64,000 nt of DNA from NCBI RefSeq assembly GCF_041820985.1, contig NZ_JBGUAU010000014.1, forward strand, positions 1 to 64,000, written 5' to 3'. The notes beneath the pieces were generated by a model. That model was not told the origin of the DNA, did not search any database, and worked only from the letters and a program-made list of their open reading frames with translations. Each line of letters opens with the position of its first letter. Position 1 is the stretch's first letter. The DNA is from Evansella sp041820985. Its GTDB lineage: Bacteria; Bacillota; Bacilli; Bacillales; Salisediminibacteriaceae. This document shows positions 26,725 to 34,757 of the stretch, piece by piece. Position numbers and translations under genes: made by a program.

Positions 26725-26921
26725 TGAATGCTTGTCCTGTAAAAATAAGATACATTCTCTTTTTCCTTGATAACTAGTTTCGAAGCCACTAAATGTACCG
26801 CAATTAGAGTAAGTATAAAATCTGTGTATGGATTAGTCGATACGAATAGGGTTGCTCCAATAGCAAAAACGATAAATGTTATAACTAGCAAAGCTAAGAC
26901 GTACATACCATTACTTTTCAT
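26709..26921 (-). CDS. Small membrane protein (70 aa)
   Basis: A 70-residue protein with two hydrophobic helices (about residues 7-27 and 31-50) joined by a short turn, and a charged C-terminus. ATG 26921 follows AGGAGG. Its last codons overlap the terminator at 26681-26724. Function unknown. Confidence 0.6.
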   Translation of the reverse strand: MKSNGMYVLALLVITFIVFAIGATLFVSTNPYTDFILTLIAVHLVASKLVIKEKENVSYFYRTSIQKRTL

Positions 26922-27076
26922 AACAACCTCCTAATAATCACCTTTTCTTTCTATTTATTTGGTTATTAATTCATAGTTAATGATAACAAACTAGGCTTTG
27001 TTTTGGAATAAATATGGGAAATTTTATAAGGCATAATACCTCATTCTAAGTCTAGATAGAATGTTTTGCAGTTAGT

Positions 27077-27102
27077 GGAAGCAGGGTAACCCCTTCCTTT
27101 TT
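27077..27102 (+). repeat. Possible degenerate hairpin repeat
   Basis: GGAAGCAGGG, TAA, then CCCCTTCC and a T run. The arms resemble the GGGGACGGTTCT family but the core is gone. It may simply be a small terminator. Confidence 0.35.
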
Positions 27103-27568
27103 AGTAATCTCTCATGATCAAATCAGAGGAAACAGGCTTCACATTTAACTCTCTTGCCCATACAGATAACTGGCCAATATGGTGGATTTCATGGGTAATG
27201 ATGTGTCGCAGCACCTTTCCATATGTAAATGTATGAACCTTGCCAGTTTTACTCTGTATCTCTAAGATTTTATCCTCATCTTCCAGAGTCCAGAATCTCA
27301 GGAAGTCTTCGGTTACAGCCCTTGTTTTATTTGAAAAATCAATTACCTCTTGGAGTGTAGAAATAGAATAAATCGAGGATTCAATAGATGGTCTTTCTTG
27401 CAAATGAGCGACCCATAATTGTTCACAGTCACAAACATGATATAAATTCTTTATAATACTTCCCATACCACCCGTACGTTCCTTTCGTAGTTCTTCGATG
27501 GAAATCTTCTCACACCATCTAAACCAATCTTCTCTCACTTGCCAATTATATTGAAATAAATCTAACAA
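27101..27568 (-). CDS. DinB family protein
   Basis: A 155-residue four-helix metal-binding protein of the DinB/YfiT superfamily. The expected His ligands are visible in KNLYHVCDCEQLW (about residues 40-52) and HEIHHIGQLSVW (about 126-137). Some members are thiol-dependent transferases or hydrolases; most are uncharacterised, and the reaction cannot be inferred here. Start ATG 27568. Confidence 0.85.
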   Translation of the reverse strand: MLDLFQYNWQVREDWFRWCEKISIEELRKERTGGMGSIIKNLYHVCDCEQLWVAHLQERPSIESSIYSISTLQEVIDFSNKTRAVTEDFLRFWTLEDEDKILEIQSKTGKVHTFTYGKVLRHIITHEIHHIGQLSVWARELNVKPVSSDLIMRDY

Positions 27569-27669
27569 AAGTGCTCACTCCTTCATAAGAAATCAAAGTA
27601 TCTATGTAGCCTAGAAATCTAGTATAATGTAACTCAAGATTAATTGTTAGGGAATTCTTTTTTTTGAAA

Positions 27670-28756
27670 GGCTGTTTTAGTATAGATTGTTGCTATTTTG
27701 ACCAGACTCTTAGAAGATGCTAAAATACAGCCATAGGAGGGATATATGATGTGGAAAGACGTTTATGCCAATTTCTCAGATTTACCAAAACACGAGCAAC
27801 AGAAGCTGTTTGACCTTATAAAAGAAGAGTTTTTCTCTGATGCAAATGAAGATATGAAAGATGCGTTTACATCTATTAGAGAAACACGTTTTAATGAAGG
27901 GTTAGGTTGTCTTCATTGTGGTAGTGTAAAGGTAAAACGAAACGGTACATACAGGAATAGACAAAGGTATCTATGTCGTGATTGTGGTAAGTCTTTCAAC
28001 GACCTAACAAACACTCCTATATCGGGAACTCGTTATATTGGAAAGTGGTCTACCTTTTTTCAGTTAATGGTTGAAGGGTATACCTTGCCAAAGATTGCTG
28101 AAAAACTGGACATTCACCTATCTACTGCATTCTATTGGCGGCACAAGGTGCTTTTCGCCCTTCGTTCATTAGGATTTCAAACGTTAAAAGGTATCGTTGA
28201 AAGCGACGAGACTTTCTTTAAGGAGTCTTTAAAAGGGCGTGAAGTGGTCGATAGAAAACCAAAGAAACGTGGAGGTAGAGATAAGAAGAGAGGTATTAGT
28301 AACCTTAAAATCGCTGTCGTGGTGGCACAAGACCGTAATGGGAAAGTGATTGCTCAAAAAGCAGGAACAGGACGTGTTAGAGCAGAAGAAATTGATGCCG
28401 TTATTGGGGATTATATAGACCCATCTTCTTTGTTATGTACAGATACAGCTACAAACTACAAGAAATTCGCTCTTATCAAGGAACTTAAGCACGAAACGAT
28501 TAACCTGAGCAAAGAGGGATATGTCAAAAAAGGCATTTACCATCTACAGCACGTGAACAGCTACCATAAGCGTTTGAAGGACTGGATGCAACGGTTCCAA
28601 GGTGTGGCAACCAAGTATTTAGATAACTACCTTTACTGGTTCAATTTTCTTCAACAGAGCAAGAAAATGGCGACCAAGGAACGAGTAAACCAAATGCTTT
28701 TAAGTGCGTGTCAGAAGTCCAATTTGATTACTGTTCAATATTTGCGCGAGGTATGA
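27670..28756 (+). mobile_element. IS1595-type insertion sequence, right end not found
   Basis: The transposase gene is preceded by an imperfect inverted pair, GGCTGTTTTAG (from 27670) and CTAAAATACAGCC (ending 27733), which may mark the left end and form a hairpin upstream of the ribosome binding site. I find no matching inverted repeat or target duplication after the stop, so the right boundary is unclear and the element may be truncated. Confidence 0.6.
27746..28756 (+). CDS. IS1595 family transposase
   Basis: A 336-residue DDE-type transposase. The N-terminus has a zinc ribbon, CLHCGSVKVKRNG then CRDCGKSF (about residues 52-82), followed by a helix-turn-helix-like segment with YTLPKIAEKLDI. 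The catalytic domain shows ESDETFF (about 151-157) and a second acidic site at CTDTATNYKKF (about 231-241), with HVNSYHKRLKDWMQRF (about 270-285) in place of the usual His-containing block. The frame is intact and of normal length. Start ATG 27746 or 27749 after GGAGGG. Confidence 0.88.
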   Translation: MMWKDVYANFSDLPKHEQQKLFDLIKEEFFSDANEDMKDAFTSIRETRFNEGLGCLHCGSVKVKRNGTYRNRQRYLCRDCGKSFNDLTNTPISGTRYIGKWSTFFQLMVEGYTLPKIAEKLDIHLSTAFYWRHKVLFALRSLGFQTLKGIVESDETFFKESLKGREVVDRKPKKRGGRDKKRGISNLKIAVVVAQDRNGKVIAQKAGTGRVRAEEIDAVIGDYIDPSSLLCTDTATNYKKFALIKELKHETINLSKEGYVKKGIYHLQHVNSYHKRLKDWMQRFQGVATKYLDNYLYWFNFLQQSKKMATKERVNQMLLSACQKSNLITVQYLREV

Positions 28757-28826
28757 AATCAACCACTCCCAAGAGGAAGCGGCTGAACTTGTTCTTCAGA
28801 TAACAAACATTAATTGAATTAAAACC

Positions 28827-29411
28827 CTATTTAAAAGCATCTTTATAGATTTCTGAATGGTGATTATTTAGATGAGTCGCTATAATTTTATTTAATTCAT
28901 CAATTGTTAAACTTGGGTTTTCTTGTTTTGTTTGTTCTGAGTACATTTCTTGTTTAGCATTTTCCAAATAACCTTTAATAGTATTTAGTAAAGCTAAGTC
29001 AATTTCGGTAAGTTCATTATTATCTGCCATAGGGGGAACATCTGCGGTGACTGAGCCAGTCATACTTACTCCATATAAAAAATTGGACGCATGCCTAAAA
29101 AAATCCGATGGATAAAGCTTACTATCCATAAGCATATTGCCATAACGTATAGAAGCATCAGCTTCTAATAAATTCTTTTCTAATGCACGAATATAATATT
29201 CTAAACTCTCATTTCCATTGTTATTTTCCATTAATGTCTCAATATAATATATAGAATTATCGATTGAAAAGTATAGGTGATTAATAAATAATTGCCGCTG
29301 TCTTTCATCTTCTTTAACCCCAAAGTAGTGTAGCGATGAAAAAACGCCTAAAAATATAACTAAGATACAGATAATACTTCCCATTATCATTTGGACTTTG
29401 TTATTAAACAT
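28827..29411 (-). CDS. Hypothetical membrane-anchored protein (194 aa)
   Basis: A 194-residue protein with one N-terminal membrane helix (about 9-28) and a mostly helical extracellular part. I see no family motif. It is convergent with the transposase gene, and its stop is 70 bp from the transposase stop. Confidence 0.65.
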   Translation of the reverse strand: MFNNKVQMIMGSIICILVIFLGVFSSLHYFGVKEDERQRQLFINHLYFSIDNSIYYIETLMENNNGNESLEYYIRALEKNLLEADASIRYGNMLMDSKLYPSDFFRHASNFLYGVSMTGSVTADVPPMADNNELTEIDLALLNTIKGYLENAKQEMYSEQTKQENPSLTIDELNKIIATHLNNHHSEIYKDAFK

Positions 29412-29597
29412 TTTTGCAATCTCCTTAATATATTTTTGGATTTACAAAAAACACTGTTGTTTGTTGAATTAACCCCCGTTCGTATCATAAGAACTCTATA
29501 TCTAATGATACCATAAAATAGTAAATTAATCCCATTAATAAGCTATTAGCAACAATTATTACGAAAAGAGCCTTTTGAAAAAAAAGGAGGAATGAAT

Positions 29598-29972
29598 GTG
29601 AAGAAGGCCCTCTCTTTTTGTTTCATATTCAGCTTTCTGCTCACTAGTTGTGGTCAAGGGGATCACCTCATTCAAAGTGAAGAACGTATGGGTGAAGGAT
29701 CCAAAATCACTATGGAAGAAGAGAATGACCTATTCGGCTTATCCGATCATAAAATACTTTACGGAAAAGTGACGAAAAAAAGAAGGAACGAAATTGCCCT
29801 CAAATCCATAGATGATTCCAAAGATTTTTATAACATAATCTATGTAAAAGTAGAAGATGAAAAACAGCTACATAGTATCAGAAAAGGTCAGAACTTAGCA
29901 GTATGGTATGACTATATTCGTGAATCAAATCCTCCTCAGACGAAGGCTTTGAAAGTGGAGCAACTAGAATAA
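29598..29972 (+). CDS. Hypothetical lipoprotein (124 aa)
   Basis: A short signal peptide ends in the lipobox LLTSC with Cys18, so the protein should be attached to the outer face of the membrane. The remaining 105 residues are soluble and contain ILYGKVTKKRRNEIALKS and a strand-rich end resembling a small OB-like fold that I cannot name. I chose GTG 29598, 7 bases after AAGGAGG; ATG 29592 is too close to that site. Confidence 0.7.
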   Translation: MKKALSFCFIFSFLLTSCGQGDHLIQSEERMGEGSKITMEEENDLFGLSDHKILYGKVTKKRRNEIALKSIDDSKDFYNIIYVKVEDEKQLHSIRKGQNLAVWYDYIRESNPPQTKALKVEQLE

Positions 29973-30032
29973 AATATAATATGTACCAAATCTGGGGGGA
30001 TTATAAAAATAATGTTAGTTAGGAGAATTAGA

Positions 30033-30524
30033 TTGAAAAATAAGATTGTATTACTTCCTGTTTTGACGTTTTTTATCATTAGTTTATGCTTCATTGGGTA
30101 TGTTTACTTCAGCAACCCTCTCGTATTTTCTGGGGGATCCCAATATAGTAAAGATGGAATAGAACAAACAGTATATGATTTTTCTAACAACGGTTTCATG
30201 GATATTACTTTAAAAGAGGTAACTGTTAATGGGAAAAAAGAGCCTAAAAATGTAGCGTTAGGTGTGAGTTATGATACTTTGCAAGGAGTTCAAGTCGGAA
30301 CCGATAATCCAAATATTCTTTTTATGAAGTTGGATGAAGAAAAAATTCAGCGGAAAATAACAAGTAATCAAGCCTTAGAAGTGATTAATAAAAATGAGGG
30401 AACTCCTCTAAGCTACGGTATTTTAGTTGAGTATTATGAAGAACCAATAGAAAGCTTAACTGTTACATATATGTATTTTGGTTTATCTATTAAGAAAAAT
30501 ATGGAGGTTTTTACAAATAATTAA
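30033..30524 (+). CDS. Hypothetical membrane-anchored protein (163 aa)
   Basis: The product has an N-terminal membrane helix (about residues 5-24) and an extracellular beta-rich domain of about 135 residues with no recognisable motif. TTG 30033 lies 5 bases after AGGAG; an in-frame ATG at 30012 would add 7 residues and has a weaker site. It follows the lipoprotein gene by 60 bp and may be co-transcribed with it. Confidence 0.65.
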   Translation: MKNKIVLLPVLTFFIISLCFIGYVYFSNPLVFSGGSQYSKDGIEQTVYDFSNNGFMDITLKEVTVNGKKEPKNVALGVSYDTLQGVQVGTDNPNILFMKLDEEKIQRKITSNQALEVINKNEGTPLSYGILVEYYEEPIESLTVTYMYFGLSIKKNMEVFTNN

Positions 30525-30545
30525 AGTCATTTCTGGGTAGGAGAA

Positions 30546-30638
30546 ATGGCAGCAATCTTCTCCGTTATTGGAGATATATTCGCAGCAATTGCAACTGCAG
30601 TAATTAAGTTTAAAGCATTTGATTTTCTCCGTCTTTGA
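30546..30638 (+). CDS. Possible 30-residue amphipathic peptide
   Basis: An ATG just after TAGGAG opens a 30-codon frame: MAAIFSVIGDIFAAIATAVI, then a basic, aromatic tail (KFKAFDFLRL). The composition resembles leaderless bacteriocins, small membrane-active toxins or modulins. The ribosome binding site is closer than ideal (about 2-3 bases) and no immunity gene or antisense RNA is recognised. Treat as a candidate only. Confidence 0.35.
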   Translation: MAAIFSVIGDIFAAIATAVIKFKAFDFLRL

Positions 30639-30707
30639 AACTTATTTCCGTTTTATCCGTAATGAATTTTATACACGTCGCGACAATAAAAATCTAGGGA
30701 GGAAAAC

Positions 30708-30767
30708 ATGGAATTAACAAAGTCCCTGCCTGATGCTAACGTTTTTTTGAATATCGGTGTAAAATAG
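30708..30767 (+). CDS. Possible 19-residue leader peptide
   Basis: AGGGAGGAAAAC precedes ATG 30708, and the frame MELTKSLPDANVFLNIGVK ends at TAG 30765, 13 bases before the next gene. The strong site suggests it is translated, perhaps to couple translation to the gene at 30780. No function is evident. Confidence 0.35.
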   Translation: MELTKSLPDANVFLNIGVK

Positions 30768-30779
30768 AGGAGGTTTCTC

Positions 30780-30986
30780 ATGGAAATTATCTATCGATTA
30801 CTGTTTTATGGATTTATTATATTTATATTTGGTTATTTAATAAACTTTTACGTGAAACCTATCCGTGAAAGATGGAATGAACATTTGGAGACGGAAAAAG
30901 AAGAAATGCGTAGTGAACAAACGGAAATGAAGCGAGAGATCGAACGGCTCTCCGCCAGAGTAGATGAATTAGAGCGGAAAAAATAA
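30780..30986 (+). CDS. Small membrane protein with coiled coil (68 aa)
   Basis: One membrane helix (about residues 5-24) is followed by a highly charged helix rich in Glu, Arg and Lys (about 29-67) with heptad spacing typical of a coiled coil. ATG 30780 follows GAGGAGG. Such proteins are common in Bacillaceae and mostly uncharacterised. Confidence 0.75.
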   Translation: MEIIYRLLFYGFIIFIFGYLINFYVKPIRERWNEHLETEKEEMRSEQTEMKREIERLSARVDELERKK

Positions 30987-31065
30987 GGAAGGAAATAGAG
31001 GACGATTTGATATAGATTCCATGTTTCGCTATAAATAAACAGCAGTCCTCTTCCTTCCAATTTCA

Positions 31066-31623
31066 TTATTTTAATAATACTTCTTTTTTGAGAATTCCAT
31101 AATAAACTAAATCTATGTATTTGTTCTCTTTTTTTACATGCTCTCTCAAGATACCTTCTTTTTTCATGCCTATTTTCTCTATCACTTTTCCAGAAGCTGG
31201 ATTTGAATGAAAACATCGAGCAAATACTTTATGATACTGTTTTTCGTGAAAAGCGAATTCAAGTATAGCTTTAGCAGCTTCAGAAGCGTAACCATTTCCC
31301 CAATAATCTTCTCCAACCCAATAAGCAATTTCACCATGATGAAAACTTTGATTGTTAGATAATGCTATTGCACCATATATCTTTCCTGTAACCTTATCTG
31401 TTACCGCGAATTCATAGCTTTTATCAATGTGGAAGTTACCAAGATGATTTTTTATCCAAGATAAAGCATCCTCTTTGGAATATGGGTAAGGTAGATACAA
31501 TGTATTCTTATAAATATTGTAATTATTACATAAAAGGGTAACGTCTTTAGCATCGGACTCTCTAAATATTCGTAGAAGTAATCTATCTGTTTCGATTGAT
31601 TTTTCTTTTTCCCTATAAATCAT
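31066..31623 (-). CDS. GNAT family N-acetyltransferase (RimJ/RimL-like)
   Basis: A 185-residue acetyltransferase with the RimJ/RimL signature: ETDRLLLRIFRESDA near the N-terminus, IAYWVGEDYWGNGYASEA (about residues 105-122) with the acetyl-CoA loop, and NPASGKVIEKIGMKKEGILR (about 146-165). The substrate may be a ribosomal protein N-terminus or a small amine; sequence does not decide. I chose ATG 31623, 9 bases after GGAGG; GTG 31632 is too close to that site. Confidence 0.88.
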   Translation of the reverse strand: MIYREKEKSIETDRLLLRIFRESDAKDVTLLCNNYNIYKNTLYLPYPYSKEDALSWIKNHLGNFHIDKSYEFAVTDKVTGKIYGAIALSNNQSFHHGEIAYWVGEDYWGNGYASEAAKAILEFAFHEKQYHKVFARCFHSNPASGKVIEKIGMKKEGILREHVKKENKYIDLVYYGILKKEVLLK

Positions 31624-31679
31624 TCCGTTCACTCCTCCAATATTACTTTTCCATACTTGTTCATAGTCTTTTCATAATG

Positions 31680-31982
31680 TTAAAACAACATATTCCCAGT
31701 AAACTCATACCAAAGATTCTCTATTGTTGTTAATAGAATGACCGCTAAAAGAAAGGCAAGAATAGAAAATGCTACTTTTCTTCTTTTAGAAATAGAAGAT
31801 AGTCGTTTGTACAGTTTCTCTATTAACATAAAGCATAGCAGATAGATTGGGAGAGAAAGAATGGTAGCAAGTACATCTATTAGTTCGAGCGGTGGACCTA
31901 TTAGTTTTCCGAAAAAAAGGTTCGTTAGCAGTAAAATGATAAAGAGAAGAAATTGATATAAGATAAACAAATAAACGCTCAA
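31680..31982 (-). CDS. Small membrane protein (100 aa)
   Basis: Three hydrophobic helices (about residues 4-26, 35-56 and 68-88) with a basic loop before the last. The start is TTG 31982 after AAGGAGAT. Family not recognised. Confidence 0.6.
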   Translation of the reverse strand: MSVYLFILYQFLLFIILLLTNLFFGKLIGPPLELIDVLATILSLPIYLLCFMLIEKLYKRLSSISKRRKVAFSILAFLLAVILLTTIENLWYEFTGNMLF

Positions 31983-32047
31983 ATAAGGTGATCTCCTTCA
32001 TAAAATAGTAGTGAACCTAGTATAGCAGTGGTAGCTCTAGTAATATA

Positions 32048-32096
32048 CAAAAAACTGTGTCCATTTCTAATATAGCAGATAGAAGTGGAACACAGC
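32048..32096 (-). terminator. Terminator of the GH105 operon
   Basis: On the minus strand, CTGTGTTCCA pairs with TGGACACAG (one bulge) and is followed by TTTTTTG. It lies just after the GH105 stop. Confidence 0.75.
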
Positions 32097-32103
32097 TAGT
32101 TTA

Positions 32104-33189
32104 TTATTTTACTGTCTCAATAGTCAGCCCATGCTCTAGGCCCTCCACCATCATTAATAGTGCCATTGATTGACCGTAAGGCATTGGACACACTTTTATG
32201 TCCTTGTAATATTGTAAATCACTCCCCATACCAGTTCCGTACGAGACATCCAGTAAAATTCCCTTTTCATCTATCCGCTCCATCACGGCTTTCCAAGCTT
32301 TAACACCTGTCTCCTTGTATTTCTCAGGAAGAAAACCTTTACGAACGGCCTTTAATATACCATAGGAGAATGCAGCGGTAGCGGACGCTTCCACATACGT
32401 TGAAGAATCATCTAATAATGTATGCCACATCCCATTTCTGTTTTGTAGTTTTTCCAACGTCTTTACTTGCATCTCAAGAGCGGAGAGTAATATCTCTTTC
32501 ATGCTGGGAGGCAACTCAACGATTTCAAGATAATCTACTATTCCCGCTGTATACCAAGAATTTCCTCTTGCCCATAAAGCCCCTGCGAAATGATGATTTC
32601 CTTCAAATGTCCATCCGTGAAAAAGCAGACCAGTTTTTCTATCCGTGAGATATTTGAGATGAATAAGGAACTGATAAATACTCTCTTGGATATATTTATC
32701 GTCCTTCAAAAGAACACCCATTCTTGTAACAAATAACACAGTCATATACAATGTGTCATCCCACAGCTGTTCTCGATTCTCCATCGCTGTAACAATATGC
32801 TGAATCCCATTTTCCTGAGTACGAGGCATATCATTCATCACATAGTCAAGCCATTCTTTACAGAGATCAAGATAGTGTTCATTTTCTGTTTCTTCATATA
32901 AGTAGGTTAGCGTAAGCATGGGACACATGGTATTTACATTTTTTCCAGGTAAACCTTCCTGAAACCTTCGCTCAAACCAACCTTCCAGATAATTAAAGAT
33001 TTCTTTGTTCCCAGATTTTTTGTAATAGAGATAAAGTCCGAAAAGCCCAACTCCTTGTGGCCATTCCCAGTGTTCCATCGAGATATGAGGGATGGGAACT
33101 TCGTTTTCCTCAAATGGTGCTTCCAAGTTTTTCATTTGATCGATAACGTTGTGAATGATCTTATCCATGTTTTCAGATACCATTATCAT
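32104..33189 (-). CDS. Unsaturated rhamnogalacturonyl hydrolase (GH105, YesR/YteR-like)
   Basis: Removes the unsaturated galacturonyl residue that PL11 lyases leave on oligosaccharide ends, giving rhamnose-ended products. The 361-residue alpha/alpha-barrel protein has no signal peptide. Family features are HWEWPQGVGLFGLY (about residues 40-53), the catalytic acid in QLWDDTLYMT (Asp144/Asp145) and GALWARGNSWY (about 209-219). ATG 33189 follows AAAGGAG. It is downstream of the binding-protein gene in the same direction, with about 55 bp between them, and is likely controlled from the same promoter. Confidence 0.93.
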   Translation of the reverse strand: MIMVSENMDKIIHNVIDQMKNLEAPFEENEVPIPHISMEHWEWPQGVGLFGLYLYYKKSGNKEIFNYLEGWFERRFQEGLPGKNVNTMCPMLTLTYLYEETENEHYLDLCKEWLDYVMNDMPRTQENGIQHIVTAMENREQLWDDTLYMTVLFVTRMGVLLKDDKYIQESIYQFLIHLKYLTDRKTGLLFHGWTFEGNHHFAGALWARGNSWYTAGIVDYLEIVELPPSMKEILLSALEMQVKTLEKLQNRNGMWHTLLDDSSTYVEASATAAFSYGILKAVRKGFLPEKYKETGVKAWKAVMERIDEKGILLDVSYGTGMGSDLQYYKDIKVCPMPYGQSMALLMMVEGLEHGLTIETVK

Positions 33190-33244
33190 AGAACTCCTTT
33201 TTTTGTTTTTTGTAAAAATAATGTCCTCCAGTTGTAACGAAGGT

Positions 33245-34540
33245 TTATTGTAAAAGTTGTTCCGCTTCTTCGAAAAACTGTTCTACTGCCTCTTCCACGG
33301 TAATTCTGCCATACTTAAAGTGCTCGACGGCTCTGAAGAAAGAAGCAGCTATCTCACTTTCCCCTGCAGGAGGAGACGAAAATGCATCACTGGAGTAATC
33401 TTCCGCGATTTCAAGAAATTCAAATGTTTCCTTTACATGGTTATCCACAATAGGAAGGAGATGCTCTCTTACTTTAGAAGAGATGGGAACTCCTCTTTCA
33501 GCTTTTAATATTTCGTTTGCCTCTAGATTATTCGTAACAAAGTCAATAAACATTGCCGCCGCTTCTTCTTGTTGAGAATGAGAAGAGATGACAAAGGATT
33601 GACTTGGACGGATCCAGTTCCCATGAACACCACCTTGTAACGCAGGTAATAGTGTCACTCCTAAATTGAGGTCTGTTGTTTTGGAAAATGCAACCAGCTG
33701 ATTGCTAGATCCCATACTTGCTGCTACATATCCATTTTGAAGCATGGTAGTTCCGTCGTTCATGAACTCCATAGTAAAATCATGAGGAGGACTAATCTCA
33801 TTATCTAGCATTTCTTTCATAAGATCTAAATAGTCATGTAGTGTCTGTTTAGAAAATCCTAAATCTGTTCCTTCGTCGTTAAAAAATTCTTCCCCGTTTT
33901 GTCTAGCGTATAGATAAAACAATTCATATTCATTGTTTGCAAAATCAAATCCGTAATACTCGCTTCCTTCTCCTTCTGAAACAATGGATAGTCGCTCCAT
34001 GAGCTCGTCATAAGTGTGGCCCGGCTCTAAAGAAACTCCGTACTTATCCAACATATCTTTGTCGTATAATAGGGAAATGGTGTTGGCACCTAGAGAGATA
34101 GCCATAACATTATCTCCTACCGTGTTCATATCTTGGTATACATCTTCCACATCATCTAAGTTGATTGTGCCGTTTTCAATAAGCGGAGCTAGATCAATGA
34201 TTAAATCGTTTTCATTGTAATCATTAAGTCTGGAGTAATCCATTTGCAAAACGTCTGGTAAATTCGATCCAGCTGCTTGCGTGTTAAGTCGCTCCCAATA
34301 GCTATCCCATCCAGTAAACTCTGGTTCTATCGTAATATGAGGATATTCTGCTTCGAAAAGCTCGATTACTTCCATCGTTTTATCATGTCTATCCTGGCCA
34401 CCCCACCATGCAACTCGAATGACAATATCTTCATCGTCATTTCCAGAAGAATCTCCTTGAGAACCATCTGTGTTCGTATTACAGCCAATTAATAGGAAAA
34501 AGCATAGTATTGAAACCCAGAAGATATTTTTCATTTTCAT
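33245..34540 (-). CDS. Sugar-binding lipoprotein, orphan
   Basis: A 431-residue family 1 solute-binding protein. The signal peptide ends at lipobox LIGC with Cys20, followed by a short Gly/Ser/Asp linker and a mature domain starting VIRVAWWGGQDRHDKTMEVI. No permease genes adjoin it, so it either uses the permeases at 16311-18106 or a transporter elsewhere. It shares little sequence with the binding protein at 18139, so it may bind a different oligosaccharide. ATG 34540 follows AGGAGGACAATGAT. It is first in a two-gene unit with GH105. Confidence 0.9.
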   Translation of the reverse strand: MKMKNIFWVSILCFFLLIGCNTNTDGSQGDSSGNDDEDIVIRVAWWGGQDRHDKTMEVIELFEAEYPHITIEPEFTGWDSYWERLNTQAAGSNLPDVLQMDYSRLNDYNENDLIIDLAPLIENGTINLDDVEDVYQDMNTVGDNVMAISLGANTISLLYDKDMLDKYGVSLEPGHTYDELMERLSIVSEGEGSEYYGFDFANNEYELFYLYARQNGEEFFNDEGTDLGFSKQTLHDYLDLMKEMLDNEISPPHDFTMEFMNDGTTMLQNGYVAASMGSSNQLVAFSKTTDLNLGVTLLPALQGGVHGNWIRPSQSFVISSHSQQEEAAAMFIDFVTNNLEANEILKAERGVPISSKVREHLLPIVDNHVKETFEFLEIAEDYSSDAFSSPPAGESEIAASFFRAVEHFKYGRITVEEAVEQFFEEAEQLLQ

Positions 34541-34594
34541 ATCATTGTCCTCCTAAATTATATAGTAGTTAAAAAGCACATTCGCATCATGTAT

Positions 34595-34637
34595 ACTGAA
34601 ACTATCAAAACATTCCTAGAAGTTACTGAAACTATCA
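34595..34637. promoter_or_regulatory. Direct-repeat operator between AraC gene and GH105 operon
   Basis: The 13-mer ACTGAAACTATCA occurs exactly at 34595-34607 and again at 34625-34637, 30 bp apart (three helical turns), in the divergent intergenic region. Two same-face direct repeats are what an AraC-type activator dimer binds. The repeats are seen; the assignment to the neighbouring regulator is inferred. Confidence 0.7.
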
Positions 34638-34705
34638 GTGCTTAGATGATTTGTTTTCTTAAAAGTTAATATAGTTGGGTGTTCCATCTCTCATCAAACT
34701 CGTTA

Positions 34706-34736
34706 GGAAGCAGTGAGAACCGTCCCCAATGCTTCC
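34706..34736 (-). repeat. GGGGACGGTTCT hairpin repeat, copy 10
   Basis: GGAAGCAGTG, the core in reverse, then CAATGCTTCC, one stem mismatch. It ends 22 bases before the start of the AraC gene and so lies in its 5' leader. Confidence 0.9.
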
Positions 34737-34757
34737 ATTCAGAAGGAGAAAAAGTGT

